From Atrichornis clamosus (lineage: Eukaryota; Chordata; Aves; Passeriformes; Menuridae), in assembly GCA_013400975.1 (NCBI GenBank), contig WBMZ01003342.1, positions 1 to 64,000 of the forward strand: a stretch of DNA of 64,000 bases, in the 5' to 3' direction. Shown here in pieces: positions 1 through 50,300 of this stretch; positions within the stretch are counted from its first letter, which is position 1; each line of letters starts with the position of its first letter. The notes under the pieces are model-generated. The model was not told the DNA's origin. It worked only from the letters and a program-made list of their open reading frames with translations, and did not search any database. A program made the position numbers and the translations under genes.

Positions 1-1944
1 TGCAAGTTGTGCAGATTCCAGCATCACTTCCATGCTGGAAGCATCAGATTCCTTTCAGCGTGTTGTAAAGTGTGAGTAGCTTGGCAGGAGTGAGTAAATG
101 CCTGTTTAAGGTTATTTACATCAATAAATAAATATTTACCCTCTTTTTAAGTGACTCGAGGCCTTTGCAAACAGGTTTCCAATTTACAAAAATCAATTAA
201 AATCCGATATTAGTATGCACCAACCCACGGAGATGTTCCCGGAGATGTCACTCAGCCTCCATTCCAAGCCCCACATCAGCATTCCAAAAGCTCTGCTGCT
301 GAAGGAGCAGAAAGTTTCACCTTTTAATTTTTCATAGCGGATTAATTTTTAATTTCCAGACATCAGAGAGAGGGGGAAGCTCCCCAGGAGCCTCTCCCGC
401 TTCAAAGCGCGCTCCAGGCAACCGCTGGATCGAGTGTCAACGTATCACACCGGAGGCTCTGATCCAGATTTTTCCTGATTTTTTTTGTTCAGACAAAGTA
501 CTAACGCTGAAGTTTTCTAAAAGCTGGGAAGAGCCTGGACAGAAGCAAAGCCAGTTTTCCTGCCTCCTCACTCCCTGGAAGCTGTGGTGAGCTGGCAGGT
601 GGAGGAGCAGGAGAAGGGCTGTGGACTGTTCCGTGTGGGATCCTGCTCCACAGCCGGATATTTCGTTATCCAAACCCGAGGCTGCAGCAGTGGAACCAAA
701 CCATTGATCTCTGTGCACTCAGGGCAAATCCAACGGGATTAGAGGCCCTGGGATGGGAAGTGAATGGCTCCAGGTGCAATCCAGGTTCCGTGGGCTGCAA
801 TTCCTGTGAAAGGAGATGGCAGCAAGCACTGAGCTCTCCCTTTGTGTCTCCCCCACCCCTGGTACTGTGGGAAAGCAGCAGCCAGCCTGGCACACCCCAG
901 TTTGGGAATTCTCCAGGCTCTGCTCCGTGACCTTTGGTGCTTGGCTGTACCCAGGCTCCTTTGCCCAAACCCGCCTGGAGGTGTCAAGTGTTAAAGAAGA
1001 CTCCGCTTCCCTTCCTCTCCCACACCGCCGGATCATCCCGGCCCTGTCAGAACACATCCTCTACTTAGAGCCTGGAAATATTTCCCTCCTGGCTCCCAAG
1101 TATTGATTTTGCAAGGCTCAGCTCTGCCCGGCAGCTGAAGGAGGGGAGAGGGTTCTCTGGGTGCTGCCTCTGCCCCTTCCCTCCCTGGATCCCACCTGGC
1201 ATCGCCCACCCAGCCTCCAGGGAACAGCGGCTGGACACATCCACACATTTCCAAAGGGGAGGATTCACACAATTCCTGGGGCTTTTGGGTTTGGACGTGG
1301 ATCTGGTCATGCCTGACCCGCTCCAGAGCATCCCCTGGCACTGGGGCTGCCATTCCTTAAAAGCAGTGACTATCACAGATTCCAGCCCAGAGACAGCGGG
1401 ATAGTCGGGTTATCATTGCAGTTAATTCCTTTGGGGGAATTCACCTCTGCTCTGGAGCCAGGCTGGGAGAACAGGGATTGTTCCCCTGCAGAAGAACCCA
1501 GGGAGCGCTCAGAGCCCCTGCCAGTGCCTCCGGGGGCTCCAGGAGAGCTGGAGAGGGACTGGGGACAAGGGATGGAGGGGCAGGACACAGGGAAGGGCTT
1601 CCCAGTGCCAGAGGGCAGGGTTAGGTGGGAGGTTGGGAAGGAATTCCTGGCTGTGAGGGTGGGGAGGCCCTGGCACAGGTTTCCCAAAGAAGCTGTGGCT
1701 TCTCCATCCCTGGAAGTGTCCAAGGCCAGGTTGGACAGGGTTTGGAGCAACCTGGGTGTCCCTGCTGATCGCAGGGAACAAGATGATCCTTAAAATCCTT
1801 TCCAACCCAAACCATTCCAGGGTTCTGTTCTCTCTCTTGCCCATTTCCAAATGAAAAGGGGGAAATTCCTTCCAGAGTGACAGATTTCTGATGACTGGGT
1901 AATAAATCAGCAGCAGGAAATTACTGACTCCCAAGAAAACCAAC
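1..1944. other. sequence downstream of WDR7
   Basis: No gene recognised. Holds a 9-bp perfect inverted repeat at 16-24/32-40 (TTCCAGCAT and its complement), moderately GC-rich unique DNA from about 360 to 1500, and a CR1 copy at 1517-1825. Short reading frames here are not conserved-looking. Confidence 0.6.
1517..1825 (+). mobile_element. CR1 LINE 3' fragment
   Basis: 5'-truncated CR1. Shows the family 3'-UTR order: ...ctggcacaggtttccc, agaagctgtggct, catccctggaagtgtccaagg, ggagcaacctggg, gatgatccttaaaatcc, ccaacccaaaccattcc. Confidence 0.9.
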
Positions 1945-1960
1945 AAGCTTCAGTCCAGTT

Positions 1961-1966
1961 TTTATT
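1961..1966 (-). terminator. WDR7: candidate WDR7 polyadenylation signal AATAAA
   Basis: TTTATT on plus is AATAAA on minus, followed downstream (toward lower coordinates) by ttgttggttttcttggg, a good G/U-rich element. Confidence 0.5.
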
Positions 1967-2736
1967 CCACAAGCATATTTACACTGGGAATTTTCATCCA
2001 CAGAGGGCAGGGAGTGGATTCGCAGGGAAGCAGACACTGGAATCCATCACACAGTGACTTCCATCACCCCTTCTAATCCAAGTGTCCCATCGTGTCACCT
2101 GGAAACTGCCAGGGAAGCCACGGACACCTCCACATGGACAGGGACGAGGCCAAACACAGCGTCAATGATACGGAAAGCTCACACTGGAACAAGGGGATGG
2201 GGAATAGCCACTGGGAAAGACACAACTTCCCAGAGGTTTGTGTTCAACATTCCTAACGGTCTGAATTTCCTGCTTTTTAACTGAATTGTAACCGCAGATA
2301 GATATGGAGCTTCTGGGCTGCAAATCCCACCTGGGCACTACACAAATAACCCGCATCGGAATGAAATAATCAGATTTTCTCTTTAAGAGCCATTTGAGAA
2401 ATGAAGTCCCTCAGTTTTGGTCTGCAAATGCCATTTTTAGCTTAACAGGTAGTGCCAGCCTCAGTTCTGAGCTCTGCAGCCAAGACAAGCTGCACACACA
2501 GAGATATTGAAATAAAAGAGGATTTGAGAGAATTTTTCTCTTTTCTGTGAGCAGAGACGAGCAAATTTCACATGAAATATTCCACAAAATTAGATATGTA
2601 AGAAGGAAACACAGTCACAGCGAGTGTCACACAGGAATATTCCTACTGAAGGAAATATTTCAGTACATCCAGTCAATAATTCACTTTTTCCATGGTTTTG
2701 ATGATTTTCCCACTGACAATGGCTCCCCTTTGTCCT

Positions 2737-2742
2737 TTATTT
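2737..2742 (-). terminator. WDR7: candidate proximal WDR7 polyadenylation signal AATAAA
   Basis: AATAAA on the minus strand about 820 nt after the stop codon. An overlapping AATAAA-rich run on both strands makes this weaker than the signal at 1961. Confidence 0.3.
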
Positions 2743-3248
2743 AAATAAATACCTGCACTGGTGGCAAAAACCACCTTTCTATATAAATACTCCTTTTTTC
2801 CAAGTTTGCATTTAACAGGATTTTTAAATTATTTATTTACACGTGGACTATCATTTTTCCTTCCAGGCTGGGCACAGCAGCACCTCCAATTCTCTCAGAA
2901 ACGGAGACCTTCTCCCCTTGGGATCAGCACACAGGCCCAAATTCCAGCCCTCCCCATTCCCAGGCAAGTACCTGGCTCTGGGTGCAAAACTCACCCCCAC
3001 TCCATGGTCACCAGAACGTCCATGTAAACACGAGCCTTTTTGGTAAACACTGAGATTCTGGGAGGCTCCAAAGGGATAAGGGGTTGGATGACATCCAGCG
3101 AGGAGGGTCCTGCCACTGCGGATCAGGATGAGGTGCTCCTGATCCCGCTCTGCCGGGCCATGCACGGAGCAGCTTCCCTGTGCCAGCGTCTTCTTCCTGC
3201 TGAATGCAAGGAAAAAGCTGTCAGTGCCACCAGCCGGGCGGAAACGAT

Positions 3249-3478
3249 GGCATGAGCCCCTCAGATCCTGGGCAGGATTCCTTCAGAACCCAGCTGAAAC
3301 GCTTAGAGCCAGGCAGGATTCCCTCAGATCCTGTCTGAGCCACCGGGCAGGATTCCCTCAGATGCCAGCTCAGTCCCTCAGATCCCAGCAGGATTCCCTC
3401 AGATCCACGCTGAGCCCCTCAGAACCGGGCAGGATCCTCTCAGGTCCCGGCCGAGCCCCTCAGATCGCGGCAGGAGCC
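3249..3478. repeat. degenerate minisatellite in the WDR7 3' UTR
   Basis: About seven imperfect copies of a 27-33 bp unit around the core GGCAGGATTCCCTCAGATCC, starting roughly 90 bp beyond the WDR7 stop codon. Units vary in spacing and carry point changes, so the array is old. It would be transcribed as part of the 3' UTR. Confidence 0.85.
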
Positions 3479-3564
3479 CGCTAGCACCACTCCCTGTGCT
3501 CTCCCCTGCGCTGCCCACAGGACAGGGGCAGAACTCCTGGGAATGCACGGCAGGCAGGCCTCAC

Positions 3565-41601
<38,037 letters not shown>

Positions 41602-42944
41602 TTAGGGACGCTCCAAGCTGTTCTCAGCCACGGCTGACACACACCACGAATGCCAATAACCAACAGCAGCAACTTTCCAGGCTGTTCCCAGCCTTCGCCA
41701 CGGCGTGCCTGGAATCCAACGAAACCACCATTACCAGGACCATCCCCACCTCAGGACATCCCTCGCCCCCCAAAACCTCGGGGAATGAGCCTCATAAATG
41801 TTCCACAGCACAGAAACATCCCTGTGTGCGTCACCCTTCAGGAATCCCCTCATTTCTCCTCAGGGAACGCCCTCACCTTCCCACAGGGATGCAGTAACAT
41901 TCCTTAACTGGTCCCATAAAAGCACACACCTTCACAAGTTTGATTTCTTACACATTTTGTAACATTTTATCAGCTTTTCCCCACCCATATAGTGCCAAAC
42001 AGCACATCCCTGTGCACACAGGGATTTTTGCCAAAATCCCTCTTTTTAAAGCAATTCTCAAGTAAAAAATGTTTTAAGCCCTGAGGCTGAAGCGGTTTTT
42101 ATATCCCTGATATTATTATATCCCTGATACACAGACATTTATGCTGGAATATGGAATATCCTGCCTTAGGTGAAACCAACCTTGTATAATCCACTGAAAA
42201 ACTGGGTTCTGGCCACTCTCCAGCAGGAAACAGGTCCAGCACCACCTTTACAGCAACATTTTGGATCTTCCAAATGTATTGACACAAAAAACACAGTGGA
42301 ATTTTAATCGCCACCAGCCAAAGTGGCCTCAGTGACCAGGAATAGAAATTCAAGTTGTGGCAATAAAACCCAGTTGGATTTGCACAAGATTTAAACCCCA
42401 CAACAACCCTCTGTTTGGGGTAGCAACACTCCCAGCTTGCCAAGCACTTCTATGTTTTAAAACTGACATTTTCTTATCGGTGAAAAGGTCGTGTTAAATA
42501 AATAACCAAACACTCCTCATGGATTATCCTGTGAAGGTTTATACTCTGAACATACCCCAGATCAAACCAGAGCCAAAGCTCTGGTTTAGAGGAGCACGAA
42601 CACACCAAAACAGGCAGGATTCATGGAAGAACTATTTAAAAATGTGTGTTTTTCTATAAATGTGTGGGTTTTTATAGATACATACTGATTCTTCTACCTT
42701 GAGGCACCCAGCAATATGTGCATTTTTCACAGGGCTGTGAACCTGTTTCACAGCACTCAAGAGGGAAAAAATCTGAATTAGGACAGAAAAATAAGGTGGG
42801 CCTGAATCTAAGTGAGGGTCCCAACTGGGATAGCCACAGTCCCCCTGGTACCCCGGGATGGTTCAAGGAGCCAAGGGGCAAACCCGCAGCGTCCTCCTGC
42901 CCCAGTCCCACCACACAACGGCCCAGGGAGGTTTTCCAGCCCTG

Positions 42945-43020
42945 CCCATCCCGCTCCATCCTGGAAGTATCAATGCCACGTTGGACAGGGCTTGGAGCAA
43001 CCTGGTCTAGTGTGTCCCAG
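42945..43020 (+). mobile_element. CR1 LINE fragment (left arm of an inverted pair)
   Basis: Forward: cattggac-like ttggacagggcttggagcaa, cctggtctagtgtgtccc. Confidence 0.8.
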
Positions 43021-43135
43021 GTGCCTCCAACTTGGACGCTTCAGGGATGGGGCATCCACAGCTTCCCTGGACAGCCTGTGCCAGGGCCGCAACGGACCCC
43101 AGCAGGAATTCCTGCCATCCCTCATCCGTAAAAAA
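43021..43135 (-). mobile_element. CR1 LINE fragment (right arm of an inverted pair)
   Basis: Reverse: cttcagggatggggcatcca, cagcttccctggacagcctg, tgccagggcc, aggaattcctgccatccc. Confidence 0.8.
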
Positions 43136-45904
43136 CCACAGGGAAGGAGTCTGTTATTCCATCGGACGAATGCTGCCGACCCTCTGCAGCCGGAGAAATG
43201 GAACACGACCGTGTCCGTGGAAAAAAGGGGGAAGGGAGGGAGCAAGGGCAGGATAATGAACGGCTAAGGATTACACACGGCTCCCGGGAGGCTCCTGACA
43301 AGTCAGGGATCAATTGTGGGTTTTCCACAAAATCCACATCACCAAACCAGTAATATCACATCCAGTGACCCTTCCCAGTGCAGCAGCTCATTCCTGGCAG
43401 CCCACCGGAGCATCTTCATTAAAAGCTATTTAATTAAGAGCTCTAATTTAATGATCAGGATCAAGAAAGATCAAAAATCCAGCCTTTGTCCACACTGCAA
43501 CGCACACCTGGCCCTGCAGTGTTAATTGTTATGCAATGCTGGATCAATCGCTCTGTCTGGACCATCACAGCACAGAAAAGGGAATTAATTCAGCATTTTA
43601 AACAGCTAAGAGCTACTACCGGTTAAACCAGGCTTGATTTGCAGCAAAATCAGCACAAAAATGGAATAAAAGCAGGAATAAAGTGTCCAGATGCAAGAGA
43701 ACAAAATGCAAATATCAACAGCAAGAACAAAAACACCCAAAGCAAATAGAAATACCCAGTTGGTTCTTTTACCACCCAATTTCGGTGAGGAAACAAACCA
43801 AGAATGGCTAAACCAGAGCTGAAGAACACCAATAAGGAACACAAAAATCCCCTCCCCTTCCCCTGCTGTGCTACTGCTCCTGTTCAGGGAGCAAGTCCCA
43901 GTATTCCCGTGTCACCTGGCTGTGAAAAACAGCTGCACTTTTTAATAAATACAGAAACTCCCCTAGTGGGGCATGAAACTATTCCTCGAGGTTCTGCATT
44001 TAAAGCTCTCCCTGTGAACACTCTCAAACCCACAGCACTCCGAATAAAGGGAATTTTCAACAGGAACATGGAAAGTATTACAACATCCAAGAGCATTAGC
44101 ACAAAACTAACTTAGGAGATTCCAGATTTTCCCCGCACAAAACACATCATCAACCCCCCGGCATTCCCACTGCAAACAGTTCTCAGAATACTTCACATCA
44201 AGGCTCTGGGAGAGAGAGGAAAAAGAAAAACTACCTCTTTCCTTCTCGTTTTTGACCATGGCACCGCAAGGCCTTCAGGAAAAACTTCCTTTTGAGGAAA
44301 TACCACATTGCAATTCCCCAGGAATTCGGATTAGGGAGCTCAGCCCGGCAAACACCAACTGCAGCCCCTGCCAGCACCAAAGTCCCTTCTTGTGTGAAAA
44401 CAATCAATAATTCCCTTTTTTGACATCAGTGATGACAACCTATAGGAGCAAATCAACACTGTCCTGGTGCCAAACAGGCCAAAAAGCAGGCAGGGAATCA
44501 TTCCACACCAATTCCCACAGTCAGAACTCCCCAAAATCAACTATTTCCTGCAGAAAAGGGAACTTGGAAGTGGAAAATGGAGAGGCCACAAGTAAAGCTC
44601 TTCCTGTTAACACTTCTCTGTCTCCACGGGGTAAATTTGTTTCTATCGCTTCCACAAGTGCCAAAACCCTGGTTTTCTCCCAAAACACAAGAAAACAGAG
44701 TTTCTGTTATTCCATGTACACAGGGATATACATATATCACATGATCCTTGTATTTATTTTGCCTCACTTTAAATTCCCTCTATAATAAATACAATAAATG
44801 CAGGGAAGTGGGAAACCTTACTTAAAACCAGGATTTTTTTAATGTTTAAACAGAAAGCCATGATTTAAATGAGGAAATGAACTTAAAACATTTAAAAATA
44901 ATGTGTTAATCTGGTAGAATAACCCAGTGACTCTTTAAACTGTTCTGCTTAAAGGTGGGATTTAGGCACATTTAATAATCCGGGATCAATTCCTATTTGA
45001 GTAAAGCCACTAGACTGATTTTTAAAGTACAAGGTATTAAATACTGAGTCCAAGACTCACCCAAACACCTTCCCAAGCCAAGCTGTTTACCCTGAAATCC
45101 ACAGTATAGATTTTTACAGCCAGAAAAGCCCCCAAGTAGAATAAATCCATGGGAGGAGGAGGTGAAACAAAAGCAACCCCACCTTTGTTACACCAAACAC
45201 TTATATTTCCATTAAGTACGGAATTAATCTCAGGATATGTGGACACTCCAATAATCTGCCTCCAAAAGACTATTAAATAGCACAAAATAAAATTAAATAA
45301 TATAAAATAGCTATGAATGGGCTGTTTATGCATTTTAGAAAAATCTAATGTCTTTAAATATAATTACAGATTATATTTTCTGTTTATTACTTAAGGATGG
45401 AGAAAAAGGACCACTGAAAGAGAGAGAAGACAATTAAAACACCTTTCCTGAATATGCAGGAGGCTCCAAACCAAGACAGAGGAGGAAATACTAATTTGAG
45501 ACATGAGACTGGAGTTAATTGACACCTTGGGAAGCCACTTGCAGGTTTTCTTGGGATTTAATCTGATGACACATTAAACCCATAGCAATTTTTCCTGTTC
45601 CAAACTGTCACAGAGGACAGTTATCCAAAGCAGCTGGATAACTCCAGATCCCACCCCTGGCTGCCAAGAGCACCGTGGCTGGCATGGGAAAAAGAAATAA
45701 AACCGGGGAGGGCGCGAAGTAGCAAAAAATTGGCATTAAAAGGAATTTAAGCCCCTCCAGAGGATTAATTCCATGTGAGAAGCCTCCTTAGGTAAGGCTC
45801 CGTTAGCAGGGACGGAAATCTCCATCCATGAATAACCTGGTGCTGGTTCTGGGGTGAAGCTTCATGAAATCCCAAACCCAATCCTGTCCCGTTAACAGTG
45901 CGGG

Positions 45905-46060
45905 GCCGGTCCCTGTGTCCCGGGATACCTGGGCTCCTGGGTCCCTGGGCAGCTGAATCCCTGGGGTCCCGGATCCCCGAGGTCTTTGGGCTCCGTGTAC
46001 CTGGATACCGCTGTCCCTGGGCTCCTGGATCCCCGGTTCCCTGCACCTCCCGGTGCCACA
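45905..46060. repeat. degenerate GC-rich tandem repeat
   Basis: Repeated words such as GGGCTCCTGGATCCC, CTGGGGTCCCGGATCCCC and TGTCCCTGGGCTCCTGG in irregular 30-60 bp spacing. Produces a collagen-like frame on the minus strand that I do not consider coding. Confidence 0.7.
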
Positions 46061-46079
46061 GCTCCCCCCAGCCCTCCCG

Positions 46080-47246
46080 GCGCGGATGCTGCGGGGGCCT
46101 GCGGAGGCCGGGGGCTCACACCACCCTTCCCGCAGTGACCGAGCCGTTCTCCCGGCTCACGGCCTCCTTTTTACGCCCCCGACCCGCGTCCCACCTGTGC
46201 GGTCCGGGCCCCGCGCCCTGTCCCGGTCCCGGCGCTCACGTGCCCCCGGCGCCGCGGCCCCGCCGCGCTCGGTGCGGCAGCAGCCGGATGACACCGCCGC
46301 CTCCCGCGACTCTGCCGCAAAGCCCCGGCCGGCGCGCTTGACGGCAGGCGCCGCCGCCATGGAAACCGCCGGGTTCCGCTCGGCGCGAGCAGGGAACCGG
46401 GGATTACTCGATTAAGGATTATTATAGGGCTTTAAAATTACAACAGGAGCGGGGAGAATTCTGGGGATATTCCTGGTTTTCAGCAGGAAAAGCGCTGTTA
46501 TGAGACACCTCGAGGTGACATTTATATGTTATTACGTTGTGTTACACAGCACGTAGGGAAGTTGGCAGGAATGACACTGCAAAAGGGGTCAGAGAAAGCC
46601 CTGGGTTCGAATTCTAGTTTTATTTAGTGGTTAATACAAGCGTTTATTCCTCTGTTATTTCTCCCTTTTTGCTTCTGAGCGTTTATTTCAGAATTCAGAG
46701 TCGGCTTTATTAAAAAATGTAAATTCAGGAAGCTGAAAAAAAATTACATTATTCCTGCCTGCAGGAGAGAAACGCCATTCCCATAAAGTCACCAAAAGAG
46801 TAATTAATGACGAAACTAGTACTAAATTTTTATGTTAAAATTTTGAAGCGAGTCTCCCCTCACACAATTCCCGCGCCTGCCCCTACCTAAAATGGCCGCC
46901 AGGGACGTCACCCCTTTACTCACTGCCCCTATCTAAAATGGCCTCCACTGACGTGACTTCCTCCCTCGCTGCCCCTACCCAAAATGGCCGCCGACGTCGT
47001 CGCCCCCTCCCTCGCTGCCCCTACCTAAAATGGCCGCCGGCGGCGTCACGCCGTCCCCCGCTGCCCTGTCCCAAGATGGCGGGGCTGCCGCCCCGGCCCG
47101 CCCCAAGATGGCGGCCTCTGGGCGGCGGCCGGGCGGGACCGGAGCGGGGCGGTCGCGCCTGCGCCCGTCCCAGCGGTGCATGCCGGGCGTCCTGCCCGCC
47201 GTGACGCTGCACATCGCACCCGGCACCGCCACCGGGGCCCGCGGCC
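46080..47246. promoter_or_regulatory. shared CpG-rich head-to-head promoter region of WDR7 (minus) and TXNL1 (plus)
   Basis: Two CpG-dense blocks, 46080-46400 on the WDR7 side and 46860-47400 on the TXNL1 side, separated by about 450 bp of AT-rich DNA. The WDR7 noncoding exon 1 should lie in the first block; strong minus-strand donors are CAC|gtgagc (exon side from 46240) and a second gtgagc near 46117. No TATA box is seen. The start codons are 5.7 kb apart but the presumed first exons only about 0.8 kb. Exact transcription starts cannot be read from sequence. Confidence 0.7.
46885..47115 (+). promoter_or_regulatory. 46-bp-period tandem array of YY1-type (plus CRE-like) sites in the TXNL1 promoter
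   Basis: AAAATGG cores at 46889, 46935, 46981 and 47027 and AAGATGG at 47073, all exactly 46 bp apart, plus a sixth AAGATGG at 47105. Four of the six continue as GGCCGCC or GGCGG, matching the YY1 consensus AANATGGCGGC. Units 1-4 carry a CRE/ATF-like motif after the core (GACGTCAC, TGACGTGA, GACGTCGT, GGCGTCAC). The array ends about 130 bp before the TXNL1 start codon. Confidence 0.85.
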
Positions 47247-47344
47247 ATGGCGGGCGTGAAGGTGATTGCCAACGACACCGAGTTCCAGCCCGAGCTGAGC
47301 GCCGCCGGCTCCCGCCTGGCCGTGGTGAAGTTCACCATGAGGGG
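47247..47344 (+). CDS. TXNL1: TXNL1 coding exon 1
   Basis: Encodes aa 1-33 (MAGVKVIANDTEFQPELSAA ... KFTMRG). Donor GG|gtgagt. Confidence 0.97.
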
Positions 47345-50300
47345 GTGAGTGAGGGCGGGACGCGGCTCCGCGCGCGCCGGTCCCGCCTCAGGCTCCCGGG
47401 AAGGGCTCCGGTGTTCCTGTGTTTTATTCGGGAGTGCTGCGAATGTGCCGAGCGCGGTTCCCCGGCGCGGTTTGTAGCGTTAAGGACACTCCGTAACGCG
47501 GCAGTGTAGTCCCAGCATCAGCACCGTATTCCCAATTCCTGGGATAAATCCCCCATTTTCCAGCCGAACCGCTGCCCTGCGGACCCGCCAGCTCTCAGGC
47601 GGTGCTTTAAACCCCCAGTAAAGGGCAGCAAACTGCGGTGAACAAGGCACAGACAACACTAAGAACATCCTAAAACTTATAAAAACATCTTTTGCCCGCA
47701 TAAAACTTTGCAGGATCCTCACCCCCTTTGCCCAGCACAAGTCAGTCATCCCTGTTCTCCTCCTCAGCAGGAATTTGAGGTACAACCGTGGTGAAATCGG
47801 GATGAATTTGCCAACCAAAGAAACCTCAACAATTGAATTATTCCCGTTAATCTGTGAAATGAGGAAGAACAGTGGTAATCATGGAGTGTTTGGGCTTCTT
47901 AAGGCACCTTATTATTGTCTGGTTGCTGCCTTAGTCTGGATTGGTTTCTTTTTAGCTGGTCTTCTACTTTGGGATTTTTAAATTTCATTTTTCATTTCCT
48001 CTTGCCCAGCAAGAATCTCCCTTTGCAGGAGTAGTTGCAGCCGAGCACTTCCTACCCTTCTGCTGGCACAGAAATAAGTAAAAAACACACATTTTCAGCC
48101 AAGGCGATGCAGTTAAATCAAAAGAAACCAGCTCTGTCCTCCCAGGGCCAAATAAATATGGGAATAACTGGCTAGAGGGGTAAATGAGATTTATTGTGGT
48201 AAGGGTTTTGTGATCCCCAAATCCTTGACCCATTATGACCACTAAATATTTAAGGTATATGTACATACAGTTTTTCCGCAGGAGGTCTCATGGACTAATG
48301 ATACTATTTTCCTGTAAAGAATGATTTTTTGCTGATTTTGCCCTCTTTTATATCACTTTATTGAGCAGGATTGTAGTAAAAATGCTGCAAGTAAAGGCAA
48401 TAAATTGCAGGTTCCTAAATGGCATCATTAATTGTATCACCAGCTGGCAGCCAGGTAGGGAGCTTATTTTTACACCAGGATATCGGGAAGATCAGGAATG
48501 TTCTGGTTCTGTTTGGGGCAGGCTTTGAAAAATAAAAGTGGAATTAAGTGGAAGTGTCATTTTTCCCCCAGGTGTGGCCCTTGCCTACGGATCGCGCCCG
48601 CCTTCAACGCCCTGAGTAACAAATACCCCCAGGCAACGTTCCTGGAGGTGGATGTGCACCAGTGCCAGGTGGGTGCTCCAAAATTCACCCTCAGTCCGGG
48701 GAGAGGGAGCTGGGAGCGGGAAGTGGAAGGAAAAGAGCAGGGAATGGGGAGTCGGAAGGCGAGCCCTTCAGGCGGCGCGCTCGGAGCAGTGTCTGTGCGT
48801 CACAAGGAGCCGTAATTCCAAATTCTCCCAAACCGGGAGGACAACATCCCTGTTTGAAGGGATATTCCCGCAGTGCCCGCTGTGCTGTCCTTCTCTGAGC
48901 AGTGTGAAAAGGGATTCTCAGCCCCTGCTGCCCGTATGACTGAAAAAATACTTAAATAATATAGAACACAGCAGCAGTGTGAGTTTAAAAGAGCCTTCCC
49001 AGCCAAACGTTGGTGCAATTCATGAGGAAGAAGGGGAAAATGCAGGAAATGGATTTATTGGTGGGACTGGATTGCTGTCAGTGGGGCAGGTGAGATGGAC
49101 TGAAAGCAGTGATGGGGACAAATTTCTGCTCGCAGGGCACGGCTGCCACCAACAACATCTCGGCAACCCCCACGTTCCTGTTCTTCCGGAACAAAGTGCG
49201 GATCGACCAGTACCAGGGAGCAGATGCCGTGGGCTTGGAAGACAAGATCAAACAGCACCTGGAGAATGACCCCGGGAACTGCGAGGACACAGACATCCCA
49301 AAAGGATATGTGTGTATCTCCCAAGAGTTTTGCTGGAATGCTTGTGGAACTCGGATGTTAAAAACCCCTTGGCTTCCAAACGTACTTTAAGTCAAATAGT
49401 AGGATTTTAGGCAAAGCTGCCTAAGAAAATCACCTTTCCCCAAAAAAAGTCAAATATTGACGTGCACACATTTATTAAGTATGAAAAATCTCCTTAGTCA
49501 TTAAAATGAATTTAATGTTCTGTGACAAACTTTTGCCTTCTCAGCCATCCCAACCTGTCTTCCCAAACATTTTTTAAAGTTAAGAAAGTCTCCTACTTTG
49601 TTTTCCTAAAGTTTGCCAAAGTGGATGGTCCTAAAGGTGTTCAATTCACTTTGTGCTTCTTTTTGCCTATAAAAGAATGAAAAATGAAAGGGATGGCACA
49701 GGAATACTTGGGAAGGGCGATGTGCCCCAGGAATGACTTCCTGCTGATTGTGACTTGATTTATTGCTAATTAATCAGTAATCCCCCCTTTGAAATGGAGA
49801 GCTGGGAAGTGAGAGCGCTGTCCCTGTGCGGTGTGAGTGCCACCTCCCGTGTGTGCGTCCCTGCCACGCGTCCCGGAGCTCCCTGCTCCCGTGGCACGTT
49901 CCCACTGTCCCGTTTGTTCCCAGATGGATCTGCTGCCGTTCATCAACAAGGCCGGCTGCGAGTGCCTCAACGAGAGCGACGAGCACGGCTTCGAGAACTG
50001 CTTGCGCAAGGACCCCTCCTACCTGGAGTCCGACTGCGACGAGCAGGTGCCGCTCCCTCTTCCCGGGCAGGGCTCTGCTCCCATGGGTTCCTTCCTGCGG
50101 GAGCACCGGAGGCTGCAGGGAAGATCGGGATACAGAGCTCGTTGCGTGACCACTTGCCACACTGAGAGTTCCCAAGCAGAGGAGCGCTTGCTGGGATTTA
50201 AAGGGCCGGAATGTGTGGATAGAGGGAAAGAACCACACCATTTTATTCCAGAGCTCCCTTATCCCTATTTCCTGTGCTAAGTTGGTTTTCAGTGAAGAAA

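Larger units (their letters stand above)
1945..3564 (-). other. WDR7: WDR7 3' UTR (probable extent)
   Basis: Non-coding sequence after the WDR7 stop. It holds a 30-bp-type minisatellite next to the stop, then AT-rich unique sequence with AATAAA candidates (minus strand) at 2837-2832, 2742-2737 and 1966-1961. The last has a G/T-rich stretch 20-40 nt further on, so I place the main end near 1945. Transcript ends are inferred; a shorter UTR ending near 2730 is possible. Confidence 0.5.

Noticed and set aside
16..40. 9-bp inverted repeat TTCCAGCAT / ATGCTGGAA
   Set aside because: Short and AT/GC-ordinary; arms of this size are expected by chance in 64 kb.
45765..46119. Collagen-like minus-strand frame (GDPGAQGQRYPG...)
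   Set aside because: Comes from a degenerate GC-rich tandem repeat; no Gly-X-Y run of real length and no exon structure.
47030..47509. 159-aa plus-strand frame overlapping TXNL1 exon 1
   Set aside because: It is a shifted frame of the promoter and exon 1; it passes through the exon 1 donor into the intron. Only its possible role as a uORF is kept as a finding.
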